Assembly: GCA_018335575.1 (NCBI GenBank) | Contig: JAGXRT010000093.1 | Span: forward strand, 26,404-90,403 | DNA: 64,000 nt | Direction: 5' to 3' | Origin: Bacteroidota bacterium | GTDB lineage: Bacteria; Bacteroidota; Bacteroidia; Flavobacteriales; Flavobacteriaceae | Part shown: piece by piece, positions 48,500-57,420 of the stretch | Position numbering within the stretch: the stretch's first letter is position 1 | How the letters are laid out: each line of letters starts with the position of its first letter | Notes under the pieces: generated by a model | The model's input: only the letters and a program-made list of their open reading frames with translations | Told to the model about the DNA's origin: nothing | Databases searched by the model: none | Position numbers and translations under genes: made by a program

Positions 48500-48751
48500 A
48501 TGGCAAATCATAAGTCGGCATTAAAAAGAATCAGAAGCAACGAGGCAAAACGTTTAAGAAACAGATATCAGCATAAAACTGCTAGAAATGCTGTTAGAGA
48601 TATACGTGCTTCGGTTGATAAAGCGTTTGCCGAAGGTAAATTACCTGCTGTAATTTCAATGCTTGATAAATTAGTTAAGAACAACATCATTCATAAAAAT
48701 AAAGCTGGAAATTTAAAATCTAGTTTAATGAAACAAGTTGCTTCGATGTAA
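48500..48751 (+). CDS. rpsT: 30S ribosomal protein S20
   Basis: The 83-residue protein starts [20 protein letters not shown] and has [19 protein letters not shown] near its end, both S20 marks. S20 binds the lower body of the small subunit. It has no promoter of its own in the 30-base gap after tRNA-Glu, so the two are probably made as one transcript. Confidence 0.96.
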   Translation: MANHKSALKRIRSNEAKRLRNRYQHKTARNAVRDIRASVDKAFAEGKLPAVISMLDKLVKNNIIHKNKAGNLKSSLMKQVASM

Positions 48752-48768
48752 TTGAAGAAAAGATAAAA

Positions 48769-48799
48769 AAAAAGAGCGTTTAAAAACGCTCTTTTTTTT
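48769..48799. terminator. Bidirectional terminator between rpsT and rodA
   Basis: A near-perfect 13-base stem (aaaaagagcgttt with aaacgctcttttt), with A and T runs on both sides, lies between convergent rpsT and rodA. Confidence 0.85.
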
Positions 48800-50076
48800 T
48801 ACCATTCATACACCTTATTAGCATCTAATTTCACGAAAATAAATAGTAAAATTGTAAATCCAAGAAATGCAGATCCGCCACCGCTAAAAAATGGTAGGGG
48901 AATGCCAATTGTGGGAAGAACACCTATTACCATGCCAATATTAATAGTAAAGTGCAGAAAAAATATGGATGCAACACTATAACCATAAATTCTGCTAAAC
49001 TTGTTTTTCTGTCGTTCAGCCAGTACCAATATGCGAAGTAAAAATGCCGTAAAAATAAGTATAACAAGGGAGCTTCCTAAAAACCCCCACTCTTCTCCAA
49101 TGGTACTAAAAATATAATCGGTATCTTGTTCTGGAACAAATTTTCCTTTAGTTCTATCACCAAACATAAATCCTTTTCCTGTAAACCCACCGGAGCCTAT
49201 GGTTAAAACAGATTGGTTGGTGTTATATCCAATACCTTTTGTATCGGTTGTTTGTCCTAAAATTACCATAAAACGATCTCGGTGTCGTTGTTCAAATACA
49301 TTGGTTACAATATAATCAACACTTAAAATAAACATTGAAGAAAACAGTAAAATGATAAAAAGACCTCCGCCAAATCTGCTAAATTTTCTCTTTTTTATGA
49401 AATAAAGGTAGAACGATGCCAAAATTAAGAAAACAAGCAGGGAAATTAGCATTGGAATTTTTCCAAACAAAAGTGTTGTTACAAAAAGTAGTATTGCCAA
49501 CAATCCAAAAAAGATATAATACCAAGGTAACCCTTCTCTATAAAAGACAAAGAAGAAAGCCGCATATACAAGTGCTGAACCTGGGTCTGGTTGTAAAGAA
49601 ATCAATATAGCTGGTATAAGAACTATTAGAAATATTTGCCATTGATAATGTAATTTTCTTAGATCAAAATAATTTTCACTTAATATTTTTGAAACCGTTA
49701 AAGCAGTTATTGCTTTTGCAATTTCTGAAGGTTGCAAGTTAAAAGATCCAAATGAATACCATGAAGTTGCGCCGTTAATGTTTTTACCAAAAACAAATAA
49801 TCCGGCTAAAACTATCAATATAAAAACGTAAGTTAATGTTGCGAATCGTTCAAATATTTTCGCTTCTAAAAAGAAAATTATAATAACTGTAGGTATACTT
49901 ATTCCAACCCAAAGTAATTGTGTGCCAAATCTTGAACTTAAACTTAAGGCATCAAATTGAGCACTTGTAGATGAAACAGAAAAAATATTTAATAATCCTA
50001 ATACAACTAAGATTAAAAACAGCAGAATCAATATAAAATCTGCTCCGTAAAAAATATTATTTCGTAGCTTTCTCAA
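48799..50076 (-). CDS. rodA: Rod-shape lipid II polymerase RodA (SEDS family)
   Basis: The 425-residue polytopic SEDS protein has NGATSWYSFGSFNLQPSEIA (SEDS signature with QPSE), GKGFMFGDRTKGKFVPEQDTD with the catalytic-loop Asp region, and GIPLPFFSGGGSA near the end. It polymerises lipid II with PBP2 for side-wall growth. No ATG precedes the first membrane segment; the best start is TTG at 50074-50076, which overlaps the mrdA end by 20 bases. Last gene of the mre operon. Confidence 0.94.
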   Translation of the reverse strand: MRKLRNNIFYGADFILILLFLILVVLGLLNIFSVSSTSAQFDALSLSSRFGTQLLWVGISIPTVIIIFFLEAKIFERFATLTYVFILIVLAGLFVFGKNINGATSWYSFGSFNLQPSEIAKAITALTVSKILSENYFDLRKLHYQWQIFLIVLIPAILISLQPDPGSALVYAAFFFVFYREGLPWYYIFFGLLAILLFVTTLLFGKIPMLISLLVFLILASFYLYFIKKRKFSRFGGGLFIILLFSSMFILSVDYIVTNVFEQRHRDRFMVILGQTTDTKGIGYNTNQSVLTIGSGGFTGKGFMFGDRTKGKFVPEQDTDYIFSTIGEEWGFLGSSLVILIFTAFLLRILVLAERQKNKFSRIYGYSVASIFFLHFTINIGMVIGVLPTIGIPLPFFSGGGSAFLGFTILLFIFVKLDANKVYEW

Positions 50077-51937
50077 AACTTGTTAATGAAAATAATTGTT
50101 TTTGATATTCAAAAGCTAAACTTTTTTCAAACATAGCTTGTTCAATAAAAGGTCTGCTAATATTGCCTGTAAGGTATTTTTCTATCATCAAACTGGCTAT
50201 TGGAGCAGCTATGGTTGCCCCAAAACCACCGTTTTCTACAAATATTGCAATAGCAATTTTAGGATCATCTTTAGGTGCAAAAGCCACAAAAATAGAATGA
50301 TCTTCAAATTGTACTTTTCTACCGTTTATGCGTTTAAAGTTTTCTGCAGTTCCTGTTTTTCCACACATTTGAATAGTTTCCATACGTGAATATCGCGCTG
50401 TACCAATTTCAAAAACTTGAAACATACCTTCTATAATTGGATCAAAATGTTTAGCATCTATTGTTGTAATATGCTTTTGATTAAATTTAGTAAAAGGATT
50501 ATTCTCTACCTTTTTTAAAATATGTGGAGTATAGTAAAACCCTTTGTTAGCTATAGCAGCAGTTAAATTTGCTAATTGAATTGGTGTTGTTAAGACTTCG
50601 CCCTGACCAATTGCATTTGAAATGGTAGCAGTAGATTTCCAGTTGCCATTTTTATAGTTTTTGTTATAATATTCTGATGTTGGAATTAATCCTTTTCTGC
50701 CAATAGGCAAATCATATCCTAGGTATTCACCTAGTCCAAAACTTTTTAAATGATTACTCCATACATCAATACCCATAGATGGTGTTTTATATTTTTCAAT
50801 GGTTCTTCTGTAGGTATTTGCAAAGTACGCATTGCATGATTTATAAATAGCCATTTCTAATTTAATAGGATAATTTACCACATTGCAATGACAAGCCATA
50901 AATGCTCTTGAACTTGAACCATATTGATACCCGTGATAGCAATAAAAAGATGATTGAGGAGTAATAACACCCTCTTGAAGACCAATTAATGCATTTACAA
51001 TTTTAAAAGGTGAGCCAGGTGGATATTGAGCTTGTAATGCTCGGTCATACATAGGTAAATTGTACTTGTCTCCAAAAAGTTTAACAGAATTTTTAGATCG
51101 ATCTTTGCCAACCATTAAATTAGGATTGTAGGTAGGAGTAGAAATTAAGGACAAAATTTCACCAGTTTTAGGATCAAGTGCAACAATACCACCGCGTTTA
51201 TTTTGCATAAGCTTTTCGCCGTATTGTTGTAATTCAATATCCAAGGTTAAGGTAATGTCTTTCCCAGCTTCTGGAAGTGAATCAAAAATTCCTTCTCTAA
51301 AAGATCCAATTTCTCTGTTGAATCTGTCTTTTTGAATAAATTTCATCCCCTTTTTACCCCGTAGAATTTCTTCATATTGTTTTTCAATGCCTTGAGTTCC
51401 TATTAGTTCTCCTGCTTGATAATACGGATTGGATTCTATTAAAGATTCATTAACCTCGCTAATATACCCTAAAACATTGGCAGCAGAATTTACTACGTAA
51501 TCGCGCTGCGAACGACTTTGGATATAAAACCCTTTAAACTTATACATCTTTTCTTGGATGTATGCATATTCATCTTTCGATATTTGATTTAAAAAAACTG
51601 ATGGTAAATAAGGAGAATATATCCGAGCTTTATCAATTTTTTTTTGAAAATCAGCTTTATCAATTTGTAATAAACTGCAAAATTCTAATGTGTCTAATTC
51701 TTTTACTTCGCGCGGTATAACCATGATATCATATGATGGTTGATTAGCGGCCAGTAATTTTCCGTTTCTATCAAATACATAACCTCGTTCTGGATATTCA
51801 TACTTTACGCGTACAGCAGAATTGTTAAACGGAGAAATTCTGTATTCTTCATTAATAACCTGTATATAAAATAAGCGTGTGATAAAAATTACACATACAA
51901 TTATAATAAAATAGAAAAGTAACTTGCCCCGTTGCAT
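50057..51937 (-). CDS. mrdA: Penicillin-binding protein 2 (elongation transpeptidase)
   Basis: The 626-residue class B PBP has one N-terminal anchor (about 7-25) and RGYVFDRNGKLLA near 51-63. The transpeptidase motifs are Ser309-Pro-Phe-Lys312, SCN at 367-369 (the usual SxN) and KTG at 527-529. It cross-links side-wall peptidoglycan together with RodA. Stop and start codons overlap or nearly touch the mreD and rodA genes, which argues for one operon. Confidence 0.95.
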   Translation of the reverse strand: MQRGKLLFYFIIIVCVIFITRLFYIQVINEEYRISPFNNSAVRVKYEYPERGYVFDRNGKLLAANQPSYDIMVIPREVKELDTLEFCSLLQIDKADFQKKIDKARIYSPYLPSVFLNQISKDEYAYIQEKMYKFKGFYIQSRSQRDYVVNSAANVLGYISEVNESLIESNPYYQAGELIGTQGIEKQYEEILRGKKGMKFIQKDRFNREIGSFREGIFDSLPEAGKDITLTLDIELQQYGEKLMQNKRGGIVALDPKTGEILSLISTPTYNPNLMVGKDRSKNSVKLFGDKYNLPMYDRALQAQYPPGSPFKIVNALIGLQEGVITPQSSFYCYHGYQYGSSSRAFMACHCNVVNYPIKLEMAIYKSCNAYFANTYRRTIEKYKTPSMGIDVWSNHLKSFGLGEYLGYDLPIGRKGLIPTSEYYNKNYKNGNWKSTATISNAIGQGEVLTTPIQLANLTAAIANKGFYYTPHILKKVENNPFTKFNQKHITTIDAKHFDPIIEGMFQVFEIGTARYSRMETIQMCGKTGTAENFKRINGRKVQFEDHSIFVAFAPKDDPKIAIAIFVENGGFGATIAAPIASLMIEKYLTGNISRPFIEQAMFEKSLAFEYQKQLFSLTSFEKATK

Positions 51938-52447
51938 TTATTTTTTACTGTTTACAAAAAGGTAATATCCAAAAGTAACTATTAACAAAGTAAAAATAGA
52001 GGAAAATATAGTTCTTTTTATTATAGGCCAAATTGCATTTATATCAAAGTACTCAAGACCAAACATCAAAAAATGATGGATTAAAATTAGTATAAAAAAA
52101 TAGAAAATTAACTTGTCAAAAGAAATAGTATTAAGTTGAAAACTAATGTATTCTGATTCAAATTTTCTGAGAATCAATCGAACAAAAGTTAATCTAAAGT
52201 AAGCTATAAATAATAAAGAAGCTGCATGAACACCGCCCGAATCGGCAAAAAAATCTAACGATAACCCTAGTAAAAAACTTGAAATAAGCAATAAACTTCG
52301 CTCTTTTCTATATGGAAATAGAATTATATATGCTATGTAGGGGAATGGATTTAAATATCCAAATAAATTAATATTGTTAAAAATCAGGATTTGAAAAAAG
52401 AGCAATCCTATAAAAAGCAATATGTTATTGATAATCGGATTATTCAT
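51938..52447 (-). CDS. mreD: Rod shape-determining protein MreD
   Basis: The 169-residue protein is hydrophobic, with five or six membrane segments, and has NPFPYIAYIILFPYR near the start, a mark of bacteroidete MreD. MreD is a poorly conserved membrane partner of MreC; the call leans on topology, length and position between mreC and mrdA. It overlaps mreC by 8 bases. Confidence 0.87.
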   Translation of the reverse strand: MNNPIINNILLFIGLLFFQILIFNNINLFGYLNPFPYIAYIILFPYRKERSLLLISSFLLGLSLDFFADSGGVHAASLLFIAYFRLTFVRLILRKFESEYISFQLNTISFDKLIFYFFILILIHHFLMFGLEYFDINAIWPIIKRTIFSSIFTLLIVTFGYYLFVNSKK

Positions 52448-53264
52448 TGAGTTTTTGCTCTAATTTTTCTATTTCTTTTTTATTAATATTATTTACTACA
52501 TAAACAAAACCTACATTGCTTAAATCGGCAAAAAGTAAAATATTAATGCTTTCGTAATAATTATTTCTAAGTTTAAAATCCTTTATTATTCCAACAGGTA
52601 TTCCCTCTGGAAATAAAACTGATTTTCCGCCAGTAATTATGGTATCTCCAATTTTTAATGAAGCACGTCTAGGAAAGTCTAATAATTGTGTTTCTTCATA
52701 AGTTCTTCCATCCCAAACCATTGTTCCAAAATGACTGCTGTTTTTAACACCTACATTTATTTTAGAATGCTCGTGTAATATAGAAATTATAGTTGCAAAA
52801 TTTGATGAAACGTCTTTAACCACACCCATAACACCGTTGGGTAAAATTACCCCCATATCTTTATAAATACCGTGTTTATGACCTTTATTTATAGTGAGGT
52901 GATTGTTTCGATTGGAATAGTTGTTATTGATAACTTTTGCAACAATGTAATTGTATTCTTGATGGTAAATAGTGTCATTTACCTGTTGTATTAAACTGTC
53001 TAAGGAATTGTTTTTTATTGAAAGCAAATTTCTGAGGTAAGCATTTTCTTCGGCAAGTTTTTGATTTTCAATGGTTAAACTAAAATAATCTTTAATGGAA
53101 CTCGATTTGGTATATATATTACCAACAATAGCATTAGACGAAGAAACAATTTTACTTTTATGATACGAATGATTTTGAATAACTAAAATAAGAGCTACAA
53201 TTTCAAGCAACAAAAACAATAGAAGGTATCGATTCCTTAATAAAAAACTTATAATTTGTTGCAT
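52440..53264 (-). CDS. mreC: Rod shape-determining protein MreC
   Basis: The 274-residue protein has one N-terminal membrane segment (about 10-28), a coiled-coil region around 60-95, and the periplasmic beta-barrel MreC domain with LTINKGHKHGIYKDMGVILP, GVMGVVKDVSSNFATIISIL and GDTIITGG. It forms the periplasmic scaffold of the elongation machine. It lies 19 bases after mreB. Confidence 0.92.
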   Translation of the reverse strand: MQQIISFLLRNRYLLLFLLLEIVALILVIQNHSYHKSKIVSSSNAIVGNIYTKSSSIKDYFSLTIENQKLAEENAYLRNLLSIKNNSLDSLIQQVNDTIYHQEYNYIVAKVINNNYSNRNNHLTINKGHKHGIYKDMGVILPNGVMGVVKDVSSNFATIISILHEHSKINVGVKNSSHFGTMVWDGRTYEETQLLDFPRRASLKIGDTIITGGKSVLFPEGIPVGIIKDFKLRNNYYESINILLFADLSNVGFVYVVNNINKKEIEKLEQKLNE

Positions 53265-53283
53265 TTGAAACTATCTATTTTCG

Positions 53284-54312
53284 CTATTTCATTAAGATGT
53301 TTTTGTATTTTTCAATGTCTTTCAACGCCAATCCAGTGCCTCTTACAACTGCTCTAAGCGGATCTTCTGCAACATATACAGGTAAATCTGTTTTTCTAGA
53401 GATACGCTTATCTAAACCACGTAACATAGATCCTCCTCCAGCTAAATAAATACCAGTATTGTATATATCTGCTGATAATTCAGGTGGTGTTTGCGATAAG
53501 GTTTCCATAATTGCATCTTCAATTCGCAAAATACTTTTATCTAAAGCTTTGGCTATTTCTCTATACGATACCTGAACTTGTTTTGGTTTTCCGCTTAACA
53601 AGTCGCGACCCTGTACCAGCATATCCTCTGGCGGTGCATCTAAATCTTCAGTAGCAGCCCCAATCTGAATTTTTACATTTTCTGCTGTTTTTTCTCCAAT
53701 CGATAAGTTGTGTTGCGTTCGCATAAAATAGGCGATGTCAGCAGTAAAAACATCACCGGCAACTTTTATAGATTTATCGCAAACTATACCTCCCAATGCA
53801 ATAACTGCAATTTCAGTAGTTCCGCCTCCAATATCAATAATCATATTTCCTTTGGGTTGCATGGTGTCAATACCAATACCAATTGCAGCCGCCATTGGTT
53901 CGTAAATTAAATAAATTTCTTTAGCATTCATATGCTCTGCAGAATCTCTAACTGCTCTTTTTTCTACTTCAGTAATCCCGGATGGGATACAAATAACCAT
54001 GCGTAAAGAAGGAGCAAAAAATTTGTTTTTAATAGAAGGAATGTTTCGTATAAATTCCTTTATCATTTCTTCAGATGCCTGGAAATCTGCAATTACACCG
54101 TCTTTTAGTGGTCTAATTGTTTTTATGTTTTCATGGGTTTTACCTTGCATTAAGCTGGCATCTTTTCCAACAGCAATAATTTTGCCTGTTGTGCGATCGC
54201 GAGCAACAATCGATGGAGCATCAATAACTACTTTACCATCGTGAATGATTAAGGTGTTTGCAGTTCCTAAATCAATCGCAATATCTTCGGTCATAAAATC
54301 GAAAAAACCCAT
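53284..54312 (-). CDS. mreB: Rod shape-determining actin homologue MreB
   Basis: The 342-residue actin-fold protein has IAIDLGTANTLI (about 11-22), PSIVARDRTTGKIIAVGKDA, IDIGGGTTEIAVIALGG and YLAGGGSMLRGLD. Length is standard. It organises the elongation complex on the inner membrane. A TAACTTTG element (minus strand, 54348-54355) lies 36 bases before the ATG and may be its -7 box. It heads the mreBCD-mrdA-rodA operon. Confidence 0.96.
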   Translation of the reverse strand: MGFFDFMTEDIAIDLGTANTLIIHDGKVVIDAPSIVARDRTTGKIIAVGKDASLMQGKTHENIKTIRPLKDGVIADFQASEEMIKEFIRNIPSIKNKFFAPSLRMVICIPSGITEVEKRAVRDSAEHMNAKEIYLIYEPMAAAIGIGIDTMQPKGNMIIDIGGGTTEIAVIALGGIVCDKSIKVAGDVFTADIAYFMRTQHNLSIGEKTAENVKIQIGAATEDLDAPPEDMLVQGRDLLSGKPKQVQVSYREIAKALDKSILRIEDAIMETLSQTPPELSADIYNTGIYLAGGGSMLRGLDKRISRKTDLPVYVAEDPLRAVVRGTGLALKDIEKYKNILMK

Positions 54313-54361
54313 ATATATACTTAATTTTTAATTTTTTAAAGTGATTGCAAAGTTAATAAAA

Positions 54362-55885
54362 TTAATGTTTAAAATGACGAATTCCGGTTACGACCATCGA
54401 CATTTTATTTTCGTCGCAAAAAGTGATGGATAACTTATCATTTATAGATCCTCCTGGTTGTATAACTGCTTTAATATTTTCATTATTCGCAATTTCTACA
54501 CAGTCAGGAAACGGGAAGAATGCATCACTGGCCATAACAGCGTTGGTTAAGTCAAAATTAAATTGTTTAGCTTTGTTAATTGCTTGATTTAAAGCATCAA
54601 CTCTGGATGTTTGACCCGTACCGCTGGCAATTAATTGTTGGTTTTTAGCTAAAACTATGGCGTTTGATTTGGTGTGTTTACAAATTTTTGCTGCAAATAT
54701 TAAATCTAATTTTTCATCAGATGTAGGTTCTATTTTAGTTACCGTTGTTAAATCGGATAAATTCTCAGTTTTTAAATCTTTTTCTTGATATAAAACTCCG
54801 TTTAATGCAGTTCTGTATTGATTTGTTGGTAATTCAAATGATTTTTGAATAAGTAAAATTCTATTTTTTTTGGATTTTAAAACAGCTAAAGCCTCATCAT
54901 CAAAACGTGGAGCAATTAAAATTTCAAAAAATAATGAATTCATTTCTTCTGCCGTAGCTTTATCTAAGGTAGCATTTGCAATTAAAACGCCTCCAAAAGC
55001 AGAAATAGGATCACCTGCTAACGCATCAGTATATGCTTCTATAATAGTACTTCTAACGGCTAAACCACAAGCGTTGTTGTGTTTCAAAATAGCAAATGTC
55101 GGTTTGTCGAATTGAAATTCAGACATTAGATTTATGGCAGCATCAACATCTAATAAATTGTTATACGATAATTCTTTACCGTGAATTTGATCGAAAAATG
55201 TTTCAAGATTTCCAAAATAAAAACCTTTTTGATGTGGATTTTCTCCGTAACGCAATTCTTTATGTGTAGTATAACTTTCTTTAAATGAAACACCTTCATA
55301 AAGGTATTTGAAAATAGCCGTATCGTAATGACTTGATTGATTAAATGCTTGAGCAGCATATATTTTACGTTGTTCTATGGTTGAAATGCCATTTTGAGTG
55401 TTTAATAAATTCAAAAAATCAGCATATTGATTTCTGGATGAAATGCATAAAACATCTTTATAATTTTTAGCTGCAGCACGTATAAGAGAAATTCCGCCAA
55501 TATCAATTTTTTCAATAATTTCTTGTTCAGTTGCGCTAGCGTTAACTGTTTCTTCAAAAGGATATAAATCAACAATTACAATATCTATAGAAGGTAAATT
55601 GTATTTTTCAATTTCTAGCTGATCAGATTCATTAGACCGTCTGTTCAAAATTCCGCCAAAGATAGCCGGATGCAATGTTTTTACACGTCCACCTAAAATT
55701 TCTGGGAAATTGGTAACTGAATCTACAGCAGTTACAGGAATATTTAACTCCTTAATAAAATTTTCTGTTCCACCGGTAGAATAAAGTTTAACTCCAAGTT
55801 CATGAAGTTTTATGACAATAGGTGCTAAACCATCCTTGTAGTATACCGAAATTAATGCTGATTTTGCTTTGATAGAAGTGTTCAT
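54362..55885 (-). CDS. purH: Bifunctional AICAR formyltransferase/IMP cyclohydrolase
   Basis: The 507-residue protein joins an N-terminal cyclohydrolase domain (ISVYYKDGLAPIV, TGGTENFI, RVKTLHPAIFGGIL) and a C-terminal AICAR formyltransferase domain (LRYGENPHQKG, KHNNACGLA with Asn, AFGGVL). It catalyses the last two steps of IMP synthesis. The core motif reads KHNNACG; most homologues have KHxNPCG. A TAGCTTTG element on the minus strand precedes it. mreB follows 49 bases downstream on the same strand. Confidence 0.96.
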   Translation of the reverse strand: MNTSIKAKSALISVYYKDGLAPIVIKLHELGVKLYSTGGTENFIKELNIPVTAVDSVTNFPEILGGRVKTLHPAIFGGILNRRSNESDQLEIEKYNLPSIDIVIVDLYPFEETVNASATEQEIIEKIDIGGISLIRAAAKNYKDVLCISSRNQYADFLNLLNTQNGISTIEQRKIYAAQAFNQSSHYDTAIFKYLYEGVSFKESYTTHKELRYGENPHQKGFYFGNLETFFDQIHGKELSYNNLLDVDAAINLMSEFQFDKPTFAILKHNNACGLAVRSTIIEAYTDALAGDPISAFGGVLIANATLDKATAEEMNSLFFEILIAPRFDDEALAVLKSKKNRILLIQKSFELPTNQYRTALNGVLYQEKDLKTENLSDLTTVTKIEPTSDEKLDLIFAAKICKHTKSNAIVLAKNQQLIASGTGQTSRVDALNQAINKAKQFNFDLTNAVMASDAFFPFPDCVEIANNENIKAVIQPGGSINDKLSITFCDENKMSMVVTGIRHFKH

Positions 55886-55930
55886 TGAGTTGGTTTTGGA
55901 ATTGTTACAAAGCTACAAAACCAAGTATAA

Positions 55931-55960
55931 AAAAGTCCTTAATTAAGGACTTTTATAAAA
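55931..55960 (-). terminator. Terminator upstream of purH, after the hypothetical gene at 55964
   Basis: A perfect 10-base stem aaaagtcctt/aaggactttt with a 4-base loop (55931-55954) and a T run on the minus strand. It lies just beyond the stop codon at 55964. Confidence 0.82.
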
Positions 55961-55963
55961 ATT

Positions 55964-56368
55964 TTATGAACTAGTTTTTAACAATTGTTCTTGATGATTT
56001 TTGAGAAATTTGGAAAAACCTTTTTCCCAATCATCAAGAAATTCATTTAATTCATCAATAAATTGTTGTTCTTTTTCGGGTCTATTTATGGTAAGATGAA
56101 GTACAATATGTTCTCTTACAGGTGGAAAACCTGTTGAAAATGTCCAAGCTAATGCGTTGGGACATTCTAACAAAGCAAACCGAACGCCTCCTTTAATTAA
56201 ATCGCGTTTTAAAGTGAATTCTTCCCAAATTCCGGTAATATTTGCAGTATCACCGGCATAATCTATTACAAATAATGACTCTATAATAAAATTTATGTTT
56301 TCAAAAGTCAACAGATTTTGTAATTCGCTTTCGGTTGATTTTATATCGATGATTCTAAAAAATTCCAT
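55964..56368 (-). CDS. Unrecognised small acidic cytoplasmic protein
   Basis: The 134-residue protein has no signal peptide or membrane segment. It contains alternating beta-strands (INFIIESLFVIDYAG, GVRFALLECPNALAWTFSTG, HIVLHLTINR) and a long C-terminal helix (about 97-130) rich in Glu, Phe and Leu. I do not recognise the family. It overlaps or nearly touches the methionine sulfoxide reductase-like gene upstream (3-base gap), so the two probably share a transcript, and a terminator follows. Confidence 0.7.
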   Translation of the reverse strand: MEFFRIIDIKSTESELQNLLTFENINFIIESLFVIDYAGDTANITGIWEEFTLKRDLIKGGVRFALLECPNALAWTFSTGFPPVREHIVLHLTINRPEKEQQFIDELNEFLDDWEKGFSKFLKNHQEQLLKTSS

Positions 56369-56371
56369 TAG

Positions 56372-56827
56372 TTAAATGTTTAATTTGGCTACTTGCTCGC
56401 AAACATATTCTAATAATTCTTCATCTTCAGTAACAAAAGGTGCAATGTGGTGTGAATCGATATCAATTTGACCAATATTTACACCTTTTTTAAAAATTGG
56501 CACAACAATTTCACTTTTAACATCAAATCCGCAAGAAATATAATTATCTTGTTCGGTAACATCCTGAACTACAAAGTTTTGATTTGATAATGCTACTTGT
56601 CCACAAATGCCTTTTCCAAACGGAATAATTGTGTGTTCGGTTGGTTTACCTGCAAATTGTTTTAAAATTAATTCTTTTTTATCTCCGTTGGTAAAGTAAA
56701 ATCCAACCCAATCATAATATGAAACAGCGCTTTTTAAGTAATCGCAAATTTGTTGTAAAATTTCATCAACATGTAAAGGTTGCTGCGTAATGACCAAAAT
56801 ATCTTTTTTAAGTTGAGTAATATTCAT
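56372..56827 (-). CDS. GAF-domain protein, free methionine-(R)-sulfoxide reductase-like
   Basis: From the ATG at 56825-56827 the protein has 151 residues, the family's usual length; the longer frame starts with TTG inside the promoter region. It is a single GAF domain with YDWVGFYF, IPFGKGICGQ, DNYISCGFDVKSEIVVPI and GQIDIDS. These match fRMsr (YebR), in which three Cys act; here the CGQ and ISC cysteines are present but the earlier one is missing (KQFAG). It would reduce free methionine sulfoxide. Divergent from xrtF. Confidence 0.85.
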   Translation of the reverse strand: MNITQLKKDILVITQQPLHVDEILQQICDYLKSAVSYYDWVGFYFTNGDKKELILKQFAGKPTEHTIIPFGKGICGQVALSNQNFVVQDVTEQDNYISCGFDVKSEIVVPIFKKGVNIGQIDIDSHHIAPFVTEDEELLEYVCEQVAKLNI

Positions 56828-56857
56828 TGGTTTCGTTATTTTTATATAATAATTCAG

Positions 56858-56891
56858 CAAAGTTAAGATTCTGCATGTTGAAAAAATACAA
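56858..56891 (-). promoter_or_regulatory. Possible promoter of the methionine sulfoxide reductase-like gene
   Basis: On the minus strand TAACTTTG (56858-56865) fits the -7 consensus, and TTG lies 23 bases upstream (56889-56891), inside the start of xrtF. The spacer is at the long end of what is accepted, so this is tentative. Confidence 0.4.
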
Positions 56892-57420
56892 AAATATTAT
56901 TTTATTTCTCATCAAGTTTTTGGGGTCATATGCCATAATGTTGGTTTTATATTCATTTTATTTAAGTAATTCACAAAATACAACACTTAAATATACGTGC
57001 GATCCTATAACTCAAAAAGTAGGAAATAAATCGGTATCATTTTTAAAATCTATGAATATCGATGCGCAGGTTTTGCAGCATCAATCAGAAAAGTCGATGA
57101 AGCTTTTTATAAATAATCGATATGTAGCAAGGGTTGTAGAAGGCTGTAATGCTATGAGTGTAATTATTTTGTTTATAGCATTTATAATAGCTTTTTCGGG
57201 TACTTTTGTTAAAACCTTACTTTATATATTGGCGGGTGTCTATATGATATTTTACATAAACATAGCACGAATAGCGCTTATTGCGGTGGCTATTTTTTAC
57301 TATCCAGAATACAGCGATTTTCTTCATCAAATTGTTTTTCCGTTAATTATTTACGGTACAACATTCCTGCTTTGGGTTATTTGGATTAACTTTTTCTTAA
57401 AAAAGAAACACGATGCTTAA
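56875..57420 (+). CDS. xrtF: Exosortase family protein XrtF
   Basis: From the ATG at 56875 the protein has 181 residues. It has about five membrane segments. The three exosortase residues are visible: Cys in VVEGCNAMSVI, Arg in NIARIALI, and His in YSDFLHQIVF. Exosortases are membrane transpeptidase-like proteins that process C-terminal sorting signals. XrtF is the flavobacterial type, short and without the large extra domains of EpsH. No protein with a recognisable exosortase sorting tail is encoded in this window. It overlaps the partner gene by 8 bases. Confidence 0.88.
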   Translation: MLKKYKNIILFLIKFLGSYAIMLVLYSFYLSNSQNTTLKYTCDPITQKVGNKSVSFLKSMNIDAQVLQHQSEKSMKLFINNRYVARVVEGCNAMSVIILFIAFIIAFSGTFVKTLLYILAGVYMIFYINIARIALIAVAIFYYPEYSDFLHQIVFPLIIYGTTFLLWVIWINFFLKKKHDA

